This document shows positions 9,958 through 18,466 of a stretch of DNA of 64,000 nt, one piece after another (the first letter of the stretch is position 1; each line of letters starts with the position of its first letter). This DNA comes from Sulfolobus sp. A20 (GTDB lineage: Archaea > Thermoproteota > Thermoprotei_A > Sulfolobales > Sulfolobaceae). The notes below the pieces were generated by a model. It was not told where the DNA came from. It ran no database searches and was given only the letters and a program-made list of their open reading frames with translations. Location: assembly GCF_001719125.1 (NCBI RefSeq), contig NZ_CP017006.1, positions 434,001 through 498,000 on the forward strand, given 5' to 3'. The translations under genes were made by a program, and so were the position numbers.

Positions 9958-10525
9958 CTAAAGGGCGAGGGTTCTACTTAGGTCCAAAGCATTACTCCCC
10001 TTTACGGGAGTTATTCCGTTAGATGTTACTAAGAAAGACAATGGCTTTTTCAACGTTACTACTACTTTCTTTACTCCCATTTTCATAATATTCAAATCAC
10101 CATTAACATCACTATGCAACTTGTGGGATAAAGGACAATTAATAACTCTCCTAGGTCTCCTAGCCACCTCTACTTCATGATAAGTACAGAGCCTAGAAGT
10201 ATTATATTCAACGACGAGAAACACCTTTATACTCATAAAGCTTATTCACTATAACTCATATTAATTTACGATAAGACCAAATATTTTGAAGTAAACTTAT
10301 TACCCTTATCTTGAGAAATGAAGTAAGGATAACCAACAAAGACCGTTAAAACGCCTAGTTGCCATAACGTTCTGGCTAAGTGGGAAGCTAGAGTCCTATA
10401 ATAGTGCATTAGCCTACGGCAAAGCTTTACGAAGACCATTTCCCTTAACACCTCTTCCTTAGCGTCAAACTCTTGAACCCTTTCCGTTAACGACTTCGGC
10501 CTATCTAGTCCAGCAATCCTCTTCC
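9958..10525 (-). pseudogene. Decayed TnpB (OrfB) gene of an IS200/IS605-group element
   Basis: Two adjacent minus-strand frames carry pieces of one TnpB. The N-terminal piece (10525-10266) has LTERVQEFDAKEEVLRE, KLCRRLMHYYRTLASHLARTLW and the RuvC-region GYPYFISQDKGNKFTS. The C-terminal piece (10236-9958) has VVEYNTSRLC, the degenerate zinc-finger/RuvC III segment INCPLSHKLHSDVNGDLNIMKMG, and the family's closing KGSNALDLSRTLAL. A frameshift after KFTS and further damage separate the pieces, and the first 150-200 codons are missing. The 5' end is cut by the 220-bp element. No tnpA is present. The gene cannot make a working nuclease. Confidence 0.85.
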
Positions 10526-10745
10526 GTGTGTGGACAACAATTTCGTCCAACTGTAAATTTTTTACTTAAGCGATGGATTTAGAGTATATTGTGGAAGAAT
10601 ATTTTCAGCCATCTTGCTATTGTGTTTCTCGTTGATTTAAGTGCTAGGAAATCAAACCCGTTCTCGCCCTAATAAATAACTCTAAAAATACTTTTCCACA
10701 ATAAAGAAAATTCAATTTATATCAACCAAATTGTTGTCCACACAC
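10526..10745. mobile_element. 220-bp MITE-like element with perfect 18-bp terminal inverted repeats
   Basis: The ends are GTGTGTGGACAACAATTT (10526-10543) and its exact reverse complement (10728-10745). It has no coding capacity. Both terminal arms (about 100 bp each) match the arms of the 656-bp element at 53283-53938, including CTAAAAATACTTTTCCAC near the right end, so this is an internally deleted relative. The flanks (CCTCTTCC left, GTTAATGT right) do not form a target duplication. The tnpB sequence on the left does not resume on the right, so DNA was lost or rearranged at the insertion. Confidence 0.85.
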
Positions 10746-10882
10746 GTTAATGTACGTTGCAATGATATTTCTTCTAGTTTTCGAGGCTTACATTTTAGAT
10801 GATTTTTTAGTATCTTGCAATAATCTTACGATTTTCCTCAATAAGTTTGAATTAATAACTTTTTGATCAGTCTATAATTAAG
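10746..10882. other. Non-coding spacer between the MITE-like element and tRNA-Leu
   Basis: AT-rich sequence with no recognisable gene, guide RNA or TnpB remnant. It shows that the tnpB reading frame does not continue past the inserted element. Confidence 0.5.
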
Positions 10883-10991
10883 TGCGGGGGACGGGATTTG
10901 AACCCGTGCAGGCCTTCGCCAGCGGATCTCTTATTTTTATGGGGCCTAGATCTTAAGTCCGCCCCCTTTGACCAGGCTCGGGCACCCCCGC
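10883..10991 (-). tRNA. tRNA-Leu (UAA) with 24-nt intron
   Basis: On the minus strand: acceptor GCGGGGG with CCCCCGC plus discriminator A. The anticodon stem GCGGA/TCCGC holds CTTAAG, a 24-nt insert and a final A, giving the spliced loop CTTAAGA and anticodon UAA. The insert is at the usual 37/38 site and can form a bulge-helix-bulge. The body is nearly identical to the other two tRNA-Leu genes. On the minus strand a TATA-like ACATTTAAGG lies near 11020-11030, about 28 bp upstream. Confidence 0.92.
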
Positions 10992-11085
10992 AATATTTGC
11001 ATATAGTATACCTTAGTTATACCTTAAATGTTTTTCCAACAAAAATCTTAATTATGTGTTATATAATGGTTATGAAGGGATTAGT

Positions 11086-11388
11086 ATGGTTAAGCATTCC
11101 AAAGGATATAGAACGAGATCAAGAAATTTATTAAGAAAGAATCCTAGGGAAAGAGGAGCAGTTCCTCCTTTGAGTAGGCTAATGTACACTTATAATCTGG
11201 GTGACCAAGTGGTTATAAAGATAAACTCTTCGGTACATGCGGGTATGCCACATAGAAGATATCAAGGTAAAGTAGGAAAAATAGTTGGGAGAAGAGGAAG
11301 GGCATATGAGGTTTCTGTTACTTTAGGTGAAAAGGAAAAGGTTTTAATCATTAGGCCAGAACACCTAGTTCCTTATAAGGTGAGCTGA
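11086..11388 (+). CDS. rpl21e: 50S ribosomal protein L21e
   Basis: A 100-residue protein beginning MVKHSKGYRTRSRNLLRK, the standard L21e start, which is why the ATG at 11086 is preferred over an upstream in-frame ATG. The basic N-terminus and the KOW/SH3-like core (GDQVVIKINSSVHAGMPH; YQGKVGKIVGRRGRAYEV) are intact. It is a structural protein of the large subunit. It opens a cluster with Rpo4 (3-nt gap), DUF655, KsgA, HemK-type methylase and TrmJ, a gene order common in archaea that links translation, transcription and rRNA modification. Confidence 0.95.
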   Translation: MVKHSKGYRTRSRNLLRKNPRERGAVPPLSRLMYTYNLGDQVVIKINSSVHAGMPHRRYQGKVGKIVGRRGRAYEVSVTLGEKEKVLIIRPEHLVPYKVS

Positions 11389-11391
11389 AAA

Positions 11392-11733
11392 TTGTCATCT
11401 ATTTACGTTGTTGAAGAGCATTACATTCCCTATTCTGTAGCTAAAAAATTATTATCAGACGTTATAAAGTCAGGTGTTTCTTCTAATTTGTTGCAAAAGA
11501 CTTTTGATTATTTAAATGATGTGGAAAAATGTAGTGCAGAAGATGCTGAGAAGTTGATGGAAGAGCTTAAAAGTATTGTCAGTAGGGAGGATATCAGAGC
11601 TGTTATAGCTAGCATTTGTCCTACAACTGCTGATGAGGTTAGAAGTATTCTTATAATGGATGCTGGTAAGACGTATACTTCAGAAGATATACAGAAGATA
11701 GTTGATTTAATAAGGAAATACGTGAAGAGTTGA
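11392..11733 (+). CDS. rpo4: RNA polymerase subunit Rpo4 (F)
   Basis: A 113-residue protein matching archaeal RpoF/Rpb4: N-terminal [14 protein letters not shown], a central helical region, and the HRDC-like C-terminal part with [12 protein letters not shown] near residues 75-90. With Rpo7 it forms the stalk of RNA polymerase, which helps promoter opening and binds emerging RNA. It starts at TTG 11392, 3 bp after the L21e stop, inside one operon. Length is typical. The family assignment is secure. Confidence 0.93.
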   Translation: MSSIYVVEEHYIPYSVAKKLLSDVIKSGVSSNLLQKTFDYLNDVEKCSAEDAEKLMEELKSIVSREDIRAVIASICPTTADEVRSILIMDAGKTYTSEDIQKIVDLIRKYVKS

Positions 11734-11775
11734 GTTTTTACTTTTAAAATATACATTATTTATTCGGGACACAAA

Positions 11776-12399
11776 TTGCAAAGAAAGAGGATGGTAAGAG
11801 AACGTATAGTATATGTTTTGGACTATATGAGAGAAGGTAATCCTCTGGATAAACATAAGTTTCATAGGGACAAACCGTTAATTCAAGCTATTGGTGAGGA
11901 TTACTTCTTGTTATTAGAGCTTACTTTGCGTTCATTCAATTTAAACTTTTCACCAGAGCAGAGGATAGATTTAGAATCTGAACAAGAAGTAAAAGTGGAT
12001 GGGCATATAGTTTATGACGATCTTACCTCCCTATCTAAAGAGAACTTACCTAGAGTAGTACAAAAAATAGTAAGAGAGAAAGAGAGGGCATTCGTAGAAT
12101 TTTTTAATAAAGCTGAACCGCTTACATTAAAGTTGCACGCATTGGAACTTTTACCGAATATAGGTAAAAAAACATTAAGAGTAATCTTAGAGGAAAGGAA
12201 AAAGAAACCCTTTGAGAGTTTTAAGGATATCGAGGATAGAGTAGGGGTTAAAGATATAGTATCAATAATAGTAGAAAGGATTATAAATGAGGTTAAAGGT
12301 GAAGAGAAATATTACTTATTTGCGTATCCAATAGTGGATGAAAATAAAAAAACTGAACAACAACTTATCTACGTGGGTTATCTTGAAAAGTTAAGGTGA
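11776..12399 (+). CDS. DUF655 helix-hairpin-helix protein
   Basis: A 207-residue protein of the archaeal DUF655 family. It begins at TTG 11776 and has a short N-terminal beta domain (ERIVYVLDYMREG). A helix-hairpin-helix DNA/RNA-binding segment (ALELLPNIGKKTLRVILEER) lies near residues 123-142, followed by KKPFESFKDIEDRVG. Its biochemical role is not established. Its constant position between rpo4 and ksgA in archaea suggests a nucleic-acid role tied to transcription or rRNA maturation. Its end overlaps ksgA by 4 bp. Confidence 0.85.
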   Translation: MQRKRMVRERIVYVLDYMREGNPLDKHKFHRDKPLIQAIGEDYFLLLELTLRSFNLNFSPEQRIDLESEQEVKVDGHIVYDDLTSLSKENLPRVVQKIVREKERAFVEFFNKAEPLTLKLHALELLPNIGKKTLRVILEERKKKPFESFKDIEDRVGVKDIVSIIVERIINEVKGEEKYYLFAYPIVDENKKTEQQLIYVGYLEKLR

Positions 12400-13052
12400 G
12401 ACTTTCACAAGTATTTCTTAAGGATAGAAGTGTCATTAATAAGTTCCTTACTTATGTAGATTATAGTAAAAGGCCTATAGTTGAGATAGGGTGCGGAAAG
12501 GGGAATATTACTAAGTTTTTAAAACCTGATTTATGCATAGAGATAGATGGCAGGTTAATCAAATACTTAAGGGATTATAACTTGATAATAGGAGATGGAA
12601 GAAATCTTCCTATAATTAGGGGGCAAATCGTCTCCTCATTACCTTATGACATAACTTCTGATTTCTTTAAGGAAGTAGCTAAATTAGATCAAGTAAGAAG
12701 ATTAGTTTTAATACTTCAGAAAGATTTCGTTGATAAGTTAGTAAATGATCCAACTTACATTTCCTTTTTAGTTAATTTCTTTTACAATATAAACGTTAGG
12801 GATGTTATTCCCCCTCAATCATTTGTTCCTATGCCTAAAGTTTATTCAATAATAACTATATTTGATCGAATTAGGGACTATAATGATAATATCATCAAAA
12901 TTATTGAGTGTGTAAGCAAGTATAGAAATAAAAGCATACGCAAAGTTTCTAAGTTGTGCGGGTTTGATTCAGAAAGTGAGTTAAGAGTGAGGGATTTCAA
13001 ACCTTGTCAAGTCATAGAATTATTGAATTCCATGGGATTAAACTATGCGTAA
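12396..13052 (+). CDS. ksgA: KsgA/Dim1 rRNA adenine dimethyltransferase (short form, variant motif IV)
   Basis: A 218-residue SAM-dependent methyltransferase starting at GTG. It keeps the family opening LSQVFLKD and motif I VEIGCGKGNIT (near residues 29-39). Motif IV reads SLPYDI where most KsgA/Dim1 proteins have NLPY. The C-terminal helical domain is reduced, so it is 40-60 residues shorter than bacterial KsgA. The family dimethylates two adjacent adenines in the helix 45 loop of 16S rRNA. It overlaps DUF655 by 4 bp, and the HemK-type gene starts inside its last 49 bp. The Asn-to-Ser change is discussed as a finding. Confidence 0.87.
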   Translation: MRLSQVFLKDRSVINKFLTYVDYSKRPIVEIGCGKGNITKFLKPDLCIEIDGRLIKYLRDYNLIIGDGRNLPIIRGQIVSSLPYDITSDFFKEVAKLDQVRRLVLILQKDFVDKLVNDPTYISFLVNFFYNINVRDVIPPQSFVPMPKVYSIITIFDRIRDYNDNIIKIIECVSKYRNKSIRKVSKLCGFDSESELRVRDFKPCQVIELLNSMGLNYA

Positions 13053-13600
13053 ATGAGCAAGTATATGAGCCAGCGGATGATACGGAATTAATTCTTGACA
13101 TGATTAATGTTAGTACAGGTGAGAAAGTCATTGACGTTGGTTCTGGTACCGGAATTTTAGGCATTTATACAATTAAGAGAGGAGCCAAGGTGGTTTTTAT
13201 AGATATTAATCCTTATGCTGTAGAAGCTACTTTATGCTCTTTGCGGATAAATGGTATAGATTCAATTAAGTATGATATTGTAAATTGTGATTTACTTACG
13301 TGTTTAAGAAGCTTTAAATTTGATACGATAGTGTTTAATCCTCCGTATCTTCCATTTGAGGAGTATGATAAATGGATAGGCTATAGTTGGTCCGGGGGTA
13401 AAGACGGCAGCGAAGTTATTTTAAGGTTTCTAAAAATTGCTACAGCGAGAAGAATATATTTGGTTTTTTCCTCGCTAAGTAACGAAGATTTAATATTAAG
13501 CACTATTGAAAATAAAGGATACTCAGTCTTGCAGAAGCGTGAGAAAGTATTTGGATATGAAAGAATAGTAACTTTAGAGTTGATAAAGTATGTGGATTAG
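13004..13600 (+). CDS. HemK/PrmC-like N5-glutamine methyltransferase (Mtq2 type)
   Basis: A 198-residue methyltransferase with the motif order of archaeal/eukaryotic Mtq2: YEPADDTELILD near residue 20, motif I VIDVGSGTGILG near 42, and the diagnostic NPPYLP near 105. Mtq2 with Trm112 methylates the GGQ glutamine of release factor aRF1/eRF1, and such proteins can modify other substrates too. It starts at TTG 13004, deep inside ksgA (49-bp overlap, different frame), and ends 11 bp inside trmJ. The start could lie slightly downstream, since no other good codon precedes the conserved part. Confidence 0.87.
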   Translation: MSSHRIIEFHGIKLCVNEQVYEPADDTELILDMINVSTGEKVIDVGSGTGILGIYTIKRGAKVVFIDINPYAVEATLCSLRINGIDSIKYDIVNCDLLTCLRSFKFDTIVFNPPYLPFEEYDKWIGYSWSGGKDGSEVILRFLKIATARRIYLVFSSLSNEDLILSTIENKGYSVLQKREKVFGYERIVTLELIKYVD

Positions 13601-14309
13601 GGTAGTTCTAGTAGAGCCGGAAGGTGAATATAATATTGGTTTTGTGGCTAGACTATGTAAGAACTTTGCAGTTGATGAGCTTTATATCGTTAATCCTAGG
13701 GTTAGTGTTCAAGAAGCCTTTAGGTTCTCCGCAGGAGGTGCTGATTTTTTAGAAAGAGCTAAAATTATTAAAAGTTATGATGAGGCTATTAGTGACGTAG
13801 ATATTAAGATAGCCACCTCAAGTATTGCTGATAATAAGGGAGATATCTTAAGGAAATCGGTTAGACCATGGGAGATTTTGCCTTTAATTCAGGATAAGAA
13901 AGTCGCAATAATCTTTGGGAGGGAGAGCGTAGGGTTGACTAGAGAAGAAATATTTAAGGCTGATTTTCTCATGTATATTCCGGCTAATCCTAGCTATCCT
14001 GTTCTTAATTTGTCTCATGCTGTAGGTATTATCTTATACGAAATTTGGAAATTTAAGTCTCTTAATACTAATAATATTGGTAATCAAACTATTTCAGAAA
14101 AATCTATAAAATTAATAGATAAATATTCTAAAGATCTCTATGAGTTACTGAAGAGAACTGATGATGATTATAAAATGTACATCGCATTGAAGAGGTCTTT
14201 AGTAAGAGGTATAAAGGATGAAGAGGAGGCTAGAGTCATAATTCATTTTCTGAGAAAACTTTATACCAGAATAATCCACAATGATAAGGAGATGGGTAAT
14301 GTCAGCTAA
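13590..14309 (+). CDS. trmJ: tRNA (cytidine/uridine-2'-O-)-methyltransferase TrmJ
   Basis: A 239-residue SPOUT-class protein. It has VVLVEPEGEYNIGFVARLCKNF at the start, IIFGRESVGLTREE near residues 109-122 and the knot segment PSYPVLNLSHAVGIILYE near 135-152. A helical C-terminal tail is typical of archaeal TrmJ. The Sulfolobus acidocaldarius enzyme is known to 2'-O-methylate C32 of tRNA. It overlaps the preceding methylase by 11 bp and the S3Ae gene by 11 bp, continuing the operon. The assignment is strong for the family; the base preference is inferred from homologues. Confidence 0.9.
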   Translation: MWIRVVLVEPEGEYNIGFVARLCKNFAVDELYIVNPRVSVQEAFRFSAGGADFLERAKIIKSYDEAISDVDIKIATSSIADNKGDILRKSVRPWEILPLIQDKKVAIIFGRESVGLTREEIFKADFLMYIPANPSYPVLNLSHAVGIILYEIWKFKSLNTNNIGNQTISEKSIKLIDKYSKDLYELLKRTDDDYKMYIALKRSLVRGIKDEEEARVIIHFLRKLYTRIIHNDKEMGNVS

Positions 14310-14925
14310 AAGCGGAGCGATAAAAGATAAATGGAAGATGAAGAAGTGGTATACTATAATAGCACCTAAAATTTTCGGTGAAGTACCGTTAGGTTCTACT
14401 CCCGCTTATGATGCAAACTATACAATAGGTAGAAAAGTGGAAACAACACTTTATGACTTAACTGGAGACTTTAGTCAAGTTTACGTTCACTTATACTTCA
14501 AAATCACAAGTTATAGTGGAGATAGGTTGTTAACGATGTTTTATGGTCATGAACTATCAAGAGATTATTTAAGGTCACTAATTAGAAGGAAGAGCTCTAA
14601 AATAAATACTATAGTTGATGTTACTACTAAGGACGGCTACACTGTGAGAGTAAAAGGATTAGTACTAACCACGTATAAATGCCAGCAGGCACAGAAGACG
14701 GCTATTAGAAAAATAATGAGTGAAATATTTTTAAAGAAGGCTAGCGAGCTAACCTTCGATGATTTTGTCCAAGAAGTAGTATTTGGGAAGGTTGCAAATG
14801 AGATATTTAATTCTGCTAAGAAGATATATCCTCTGAGAAAGGCTGAAGTGGAAAAAACTAAAGTTTTGAAAACTCCAGAAAATTTAGGTAAGCAAGTTGA
14901 AAGCAGTAATATTAGCAGCGGGTAA
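14299..14925 (+). CDS. rps3ae: 30S ribosomal protein S3Ae
   Basis: A 208-residue protein from the ATG at 14299 (MSAKSGAIKDKWKMKKWYTI). An in-frame ATG at 14281 exists, but the family start and the GGAG-containing tract before 14299 favour the later one. Conserved S3Ae segments include APKIFGEVPLGSTPA, FKITSYSGDRLLTMFYGHELSRDY and the basic IRRKSSKI. It is part of the small-subunit platform. It overlaps the end of trmJ. The nucleotidyltransferase gene starts inside its last 29 bp. Confidence 0.94.
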   Translation: MSAKSGAIKDKWKMKKWYTIIAPKIFGEVPLGSTPAYDANYTIGRKVETTLYDLTGDFSQVYVHLYFKITSYSGDRLLTMFYGHELSRDYLRSLIRRKSSKINTIVDVTTKDGYTVRVKGLVLTTYKCQQAQKTAIRKIMSEIFLKKASELTFDDFVQEVVFGKVANEIFNSAKKIYPLRKAEVEKTKVLKTPENLGKQVESSNISSG

Positions 14926-16117
14926 AGGTGAAAGATTAGAACCGATAACTCATACTAGACCTAAACCTTTTGTACCTATTCTTGATTATCCTCTTATTTT
15001 AAGAAACATTGAAATTTTGAGAAGATATGTCGACGATATTATAGTCGTTATTAGTCCTGAGCACAAAGATTATTTTAAAACAATTAAAAATATAAAAATT
15101 ATTGAACAAAGCGAAGGTAAGGGTACTGCTTCGGCACTTAGAGCAGTAGAAGGAATCATCAAGGATGAGTTCTTAGTACTTTATGGGGACATTGTATTTG
15201 AAGAGGACGCGATTAAGCAGATTTTGGAATCGAACGGAAATTCCATATTAGCTACACAAGTGAAAGATCCAAGGAATTATGGAGTTATTATTCATAACGC
15301 TGATATGAAGCTAATTAGAATTGTTGAAAAGCCAGAAAATCCTCAGTCTAATCTAATAAACGCAGGCATATATAAATTAGATCAGAATATTTTTTCATTT
15401 ATAGATAAATTGAAACCATCGGTAAGGGGCGAGTATGAACTTACGGACGCAATAAATCAGATATCTGAGAACGTAAAAGTAGTAGCATATCATGGTTTAT
15501 GGATGGATATAGGAAAGCCTTGGGACATAATTGAGATAAATAAGATATTCCTACAAAGGCAGACATTTAGTAAGATCTTAGGAGAGATTGAAGATAACGT
15601 CAAGATAAAAGGAACTGTTATTATCGAGGAGAATTCTAGGATTAAGGCCGGCACATATATTGAAGGTCCAGCATATATAGGTAAGAATTCCACCATAGGT
15701 CCAAACGCATATATACGACCATATACAGTTATTGGGAGTAATGTAAAAATTGGGGCTTTTAATGAAATAAAAGAGAGCATAATAATGGAGGACACAAAAA
15801 TACCTCACTTAAGCTATGTCGGGGATAGTGTGATATGTGAAGATGTTAATTTTGGAGCAGGAACGATTACTGCAAATCTAAGATTTGACGAGAAGGAGGT
15901 TAAGGTTACCATAAAAAATGAAAGAGTTAACAGTAATAGAAAGAAGCTAGGCGCGATTGTTGGAGCACATGTTAGAACTGGAATAAATGTTTCGATATTG
16001 CCTGGAGTAAAAATAGGAGCCTATGCTTGGATCTTTCCAGGGGCTGTAGTAGATAGAGATGTACAACGCGGAGAGTTCTTCTTCCCAAATTACTTAAAAA
16101 GGTTTAGCAGTGCTTGA
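14897..16117 (+). CDS. Bifunctional sugar-1-phosphate nucleotidylyltransferase / amino-sugar acetyltransferase (GlmU-like)
   Basis: A 406-residue protein. Residues 1-225 form a nucleotidyltransferase domain with LAAGKGERLEPITHTRPKPFVPI at 5-27, a GD(I/L)xF-type site (YGDIVFEEDA), and WMDIGKPWDI near 203. From about 235 a left-handed beta-helix of hexapeptide repeats follows (IKGTVIIEEN, IGKNSTIGPN, FGAGTITANLRFDEK). This arrangement matches the characterised Sulfurisphaera tokodaii enzyme ST0452, which makes UDP-GlcNAc or dTDP-glucose and acetylates amino-sugar phosphates. It probably feeds S-layer and pilus glycosylation. It starts at TTG 14897 inside rps3ae. It overlaps the convergent GTPase gene by 24 bp. 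Confidence 0.9.
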   Translation: MKAVILAAGKGERLEPITHTRPKPFVPILDYPLILRNIEILRRYVDDIIVVISPEHKDYFKTIKNIKIIEQSEGKGTASALRAVEGIIKDEFLVLYGDIVFEEDAIKQILESNGNSILATQVKDPRNYGVIIHNADMKLIRIVEKPENPQSNLINAGIYKLDQNIFSFIDKLKPSVRGEYELTDAINQISENVKVVAYHGLWMDIGKPWDIIEINKIFLQRQTFSKILGEIEDNVKIKGTVIIEENSRIKAGTYIEGPAYIGKNSTIGPNAYIRPYTVIGSNVKIGAFNEIKESIIMEDTKIPHLSYVGDSVICEDVNFGAGTITANLRFDEKEVKVTIKNERVNSNRKKLGAIVGAHVRTGINVSILPGVKIGAYAWIFPGAVVDRDVQRGEFFFPNYLKRFSSA

Positions 16118-17323
16118 GACAATCTTAATTACATCTCCATCCTGCAGTTGATATTCTTCTCCAATTCTCATCTTTCTTTTTACATCTATAGCGTACAGAA
16201 AGCCTTTAGCTAAATCTGTGTGAATAGAATACGCTAAGTCTCTTGGATTTGAACCTTTTTTAAGTAAAATTGCATCTGGTAATACATTGCCGTTTTTGTC
16301 GCTAAGCCTTTTCTCATCCTCTACTGGATAAACAACTATCATCTTTAACGCTTCAAATACTGCAACATTTAGGGCTTGTTGAACACCGGTAGAGCCATAA
16401 ACTTCCAAAACATTCTTTCTTATATACTCTAATGCAGATTTTTGTTTTTCACTTATATCCTTTTTTAATATGATAAAATCACTTTCTCCAGGGATGTAAT
16501 GTATAATTCCTGACTTAGCAGCCTTTCTTAACGCTAACTCAGAAATAGCACTAGTAGGGATAATCCATTGATATTTCTTTCTCAGTTTTTCAATATTCCT
16601 TCTAGCTTGAGGCATATCAGACTTATTAGCTGCTATTATCATAGGCTTACTAATGATTCTGAGGACTCTAGCGAAATCTTTTAAATCGGTTTCAGTCCAT
16701 TGTAACAACTTTAAATTTTCAAGCTTTGTTTGTTTTAAAGCTTCAATGATGTGAGATCTGTTCACCGATATTCCAGATAACTTACTTAGCAAAGCTTCAA
16801 CGAGATCTTTTCCCGATAAGTCAGTTGTTCTTGCAAATTTAGCCCAATCTTTATTTATAATGGAGTAGAACCATTCATCAAGTTCATTTTCAATAAACTT
16901 TATATCTTCCTCTGGATCTCTTGAACCCGGTTCTACTGGGAGACCTTCTTCATTAGTCGATCCACTGGCATCAATTACGTGGATAAGGGCATCAGCTTGT
17001 CTTAAGTCATCTAAGAATTTATTGCCTAAGCCCCTTCCTTCATGTGCCCCAGGGATAAGCCCAGCGACATCTACTAGTTTTATTGGTATAAATCTATAAT
17101 TATCTATACAAACTGAATTTTTAGGATTACACTTTACATTAAATTCGGTATGCACGCATCTAACTTTTACATACCCTATTGCTTCATTAGGATTAATAGT
17201 AACGAATGGTCTATCGGCTATTTCTACATCTTTTAGAGTCGCTGCACTAAAGAAAGAACTCTTTCCTACGTTTGTTTTTCCAACTATTCCTATGCTTATC
17301 ATATGATTCTGATTAGTGGACAC
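16094..17323 (-). CDS. OBG/YchF-related GTPase with C-terminal TGS domain
   Basis: A 409-residue P-loop GTPase. The G1 site GKTNVGKSS lies at residues 15-23, the G3 region [19 protein letters not shown] near 85-103, and the G4 site ANKSDMPQA near 225-235. A TGS domain (residues 325-405, with [22 protein letters not shown]) ends the protein. It belongs to the archaeal/fungal Ygr210 branch of the YchF family, which associates with ribosomes and may hydrolyse ATP as well as GTP. A stretch with four cysteines or histidines ([17 protein letters not shown], near 54-72) is a lineage-specific insertion that could bind metal. It is divergent from L15e with 40 bp between. Confidence 0.9.
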   Translation of the reverse strand: MSTNQNHMISIGIVGKTNVGKSSFFSAATLKDVEIADRPFVTINPNEAIGYVKVRCVHTEFNVKCNPKNSVCIDNYRFIPIKLVDVAGLIPGAHEGRGLGNKFLDDLRQADALIHVIDASGSTNEEGLPVEPGSRDPEEDIKFIENELDEWFYSIINKDWAKFARTTDLSGKDLVEALLSKLSGISVNRSHIIEALKQTKLENLKLLQWTETDLKDFARVLRIISKPMIIAANKSDMPQARRNIEKLRKKYQWIIPTSAISELALRKAAKSGIIHYIPGESDFIILKKDISEKQKSALEYIRKNVLEVYGSTGVQQALNVAVFEALKMIVVYPVEDEKRLSDKNGNVLPDAILLKKGSNPRDLAYSIHTDLAKGFLYAIDVKRKMRIGEEYQLQDGDVIKIVSSTAKPF

Positions 17324-17363
17324 TTTTATTAATTAGTTGTTTAGCTAATAATTTGGATAAAAG

Positions 17364-18014
17364 ATGGCATTATCAATGTACCACCATGTAGAGAATACGT
17401 GGCAATCTGATGAGTGGAAAAAAAGTGTGATAAGGCAGAGATTAATTGAATGGAGAAAACAGCCCTCTATCGTTAGAATTGTTAAACCTACGAGATTAAA
17501 TAGGGCCAGAGCCTTAGGCTATAAGGCCAAACAAGGCTTCATAGTAGTTAGAGTAAGGGTTAGAAGGGGAGGTTCAAATAAGATAAGACCAAATAAAGGT
17601 AGAAGACCTAAAAGGATGGGTGTTTATGGTTATTCTCCATCTAAGGGATACAGATGGATAGCTGAGGAGAAAGCGGCAAGAAAATATCCTAACTTAGAAG
17701 TTTTAGGCAGTTACTACGTTGCAGAAGATGGTTTGTATAAATATTACGAAGTAATTCTTGTTGATCCATCTCATCCAGTAATAAAGAACGATCCTAATTT
17801 AAAGTGGCTTCAAGATCCCGCTAATAGGCGTAGAGTTTTCAGAGGTTTAACATCAGCGGGTAAGAAAGTTAGAGGATTAAGGAAAGCTAGAGGACTAAAA
17901 GGAACTACTAGGTACAAGTGGAATAAGAAAATTAAAGAAAGGGAAGAGAAGAAGCGTCATGAAGCTAACAAGTATAATAGGTTACAAGAGTACGATAGGA
18001 TACCAGGAAAGTAA
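17364..18014 (+). CDS. rpl15e: 50S ribosomal protein L15e
   Basis: A 216-residue, strongly basic protein with all L15e landmarks: [43 protein letters not shown], and the C-terminal [26 protein letters not shown]. It sits in the large subunit. It is the first gene of the exosome/RNase P superoperon, and the next gene begins 2 bp after its stop. This gene order (L15e, COG1325, Rnp3, Rnp2, PsmA, SBDS, Rrp4, Rrp41, Rrp42, L37Ae) is one of the most conserved in Archaea. Confidence 0.96.
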   Translation: MALSMYHHVENTWQSDEWKKSVIRQRLIEWRKQPSIVRIVKPTRLNRARALGYKAKQGFIVVRVRVRRGGSNKIRPNKGRRPKRMGVYGYSPSKGYRWIAEEKAARKYPNLEVLGSYYVAEDGLYKYYEVILVDPSHPVIKNDPNLKWLQDPANRRRVFRGLTSAGKKVRGLRKARGLKGTTRYKWNKKIKEREEKKRHEANKYNRLQEYDRIPGK

Positions 18015-18016
18015 TC

Positions 18017-18466
18017 ATGAGAGTGAATCAAGCTATTGTTTCAATATTTGTCCATGAAACGGAAGATTATAACAGAATAATTAGCTCTGTGGAAAATTTT
18101 TTTGCTCCTTCTATTTTAAGTTCGAAAAAGAGCGAAACAATAGTTACTGGCCATTATAAGAATAAAATAATAATTATTGAATACAAGTTTGACAGAAAAA
18201 ATAGTAATGATCTTTTGAAAACTATTCTTAGTAAGATGGAACCTACAGATTTAATGTTCCTTTTCGCTACGTTTGAATCCCACTGGGATTCTCGTAAATT
18301 ATATCTGAGATTTGATAAACAAAGGATTATAGCTGAGAATAGGCTAGTTTTAAAGGAGGGGGACGATATAATAAGAGTTGTATTATCTTTTAATGATTCC
18401 TTTGAAAACATAAAGGAGGAGTTTAGAAAAGTTGTTAGTGATAGAACCATGTATACTAAATTCTGA
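18017..18466 (+). CDS. COG1325 exosome-operon RNA-binding protein
   Basis: A 149-residue protein of the COG1325 (DUF54) family: N-terminal VSIFVHETEDYNRIISSVENFF, central GHYKNKIIIIEY, and the segment LYLRFDKQRIIAENRL. It is predicted to be an RNA-binding protein distantly related to the exosome's partners; no activity has been shown. Its place between L15e and the RNase P subunit Rnp3 is conserved. The family assignment rests on motif order and context. The Rnp3 frame begins 35 bp before its stop codon. Confidence 0.82.
   Translation: MRVNQAIVSIFVHETEDYNRIISSVENFFAPSILSSKKSETIVTGHYKNKIIIIEYKFDRKNSNDLLKTILSKMEPTDLMFLFATFESHWDSRKLYLRFDKQRIIAENRLVLKEGDDIIRVVLSFNDSFENIKEEFRKVVSDRTMYTKF

Noticed and set aside
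10898-11134. Open frame across tRNA-Leu(UAA) into the L21e start
   Set aside because: It overlaps a complete tRNA and the L21e promoter region, with no homology visible.
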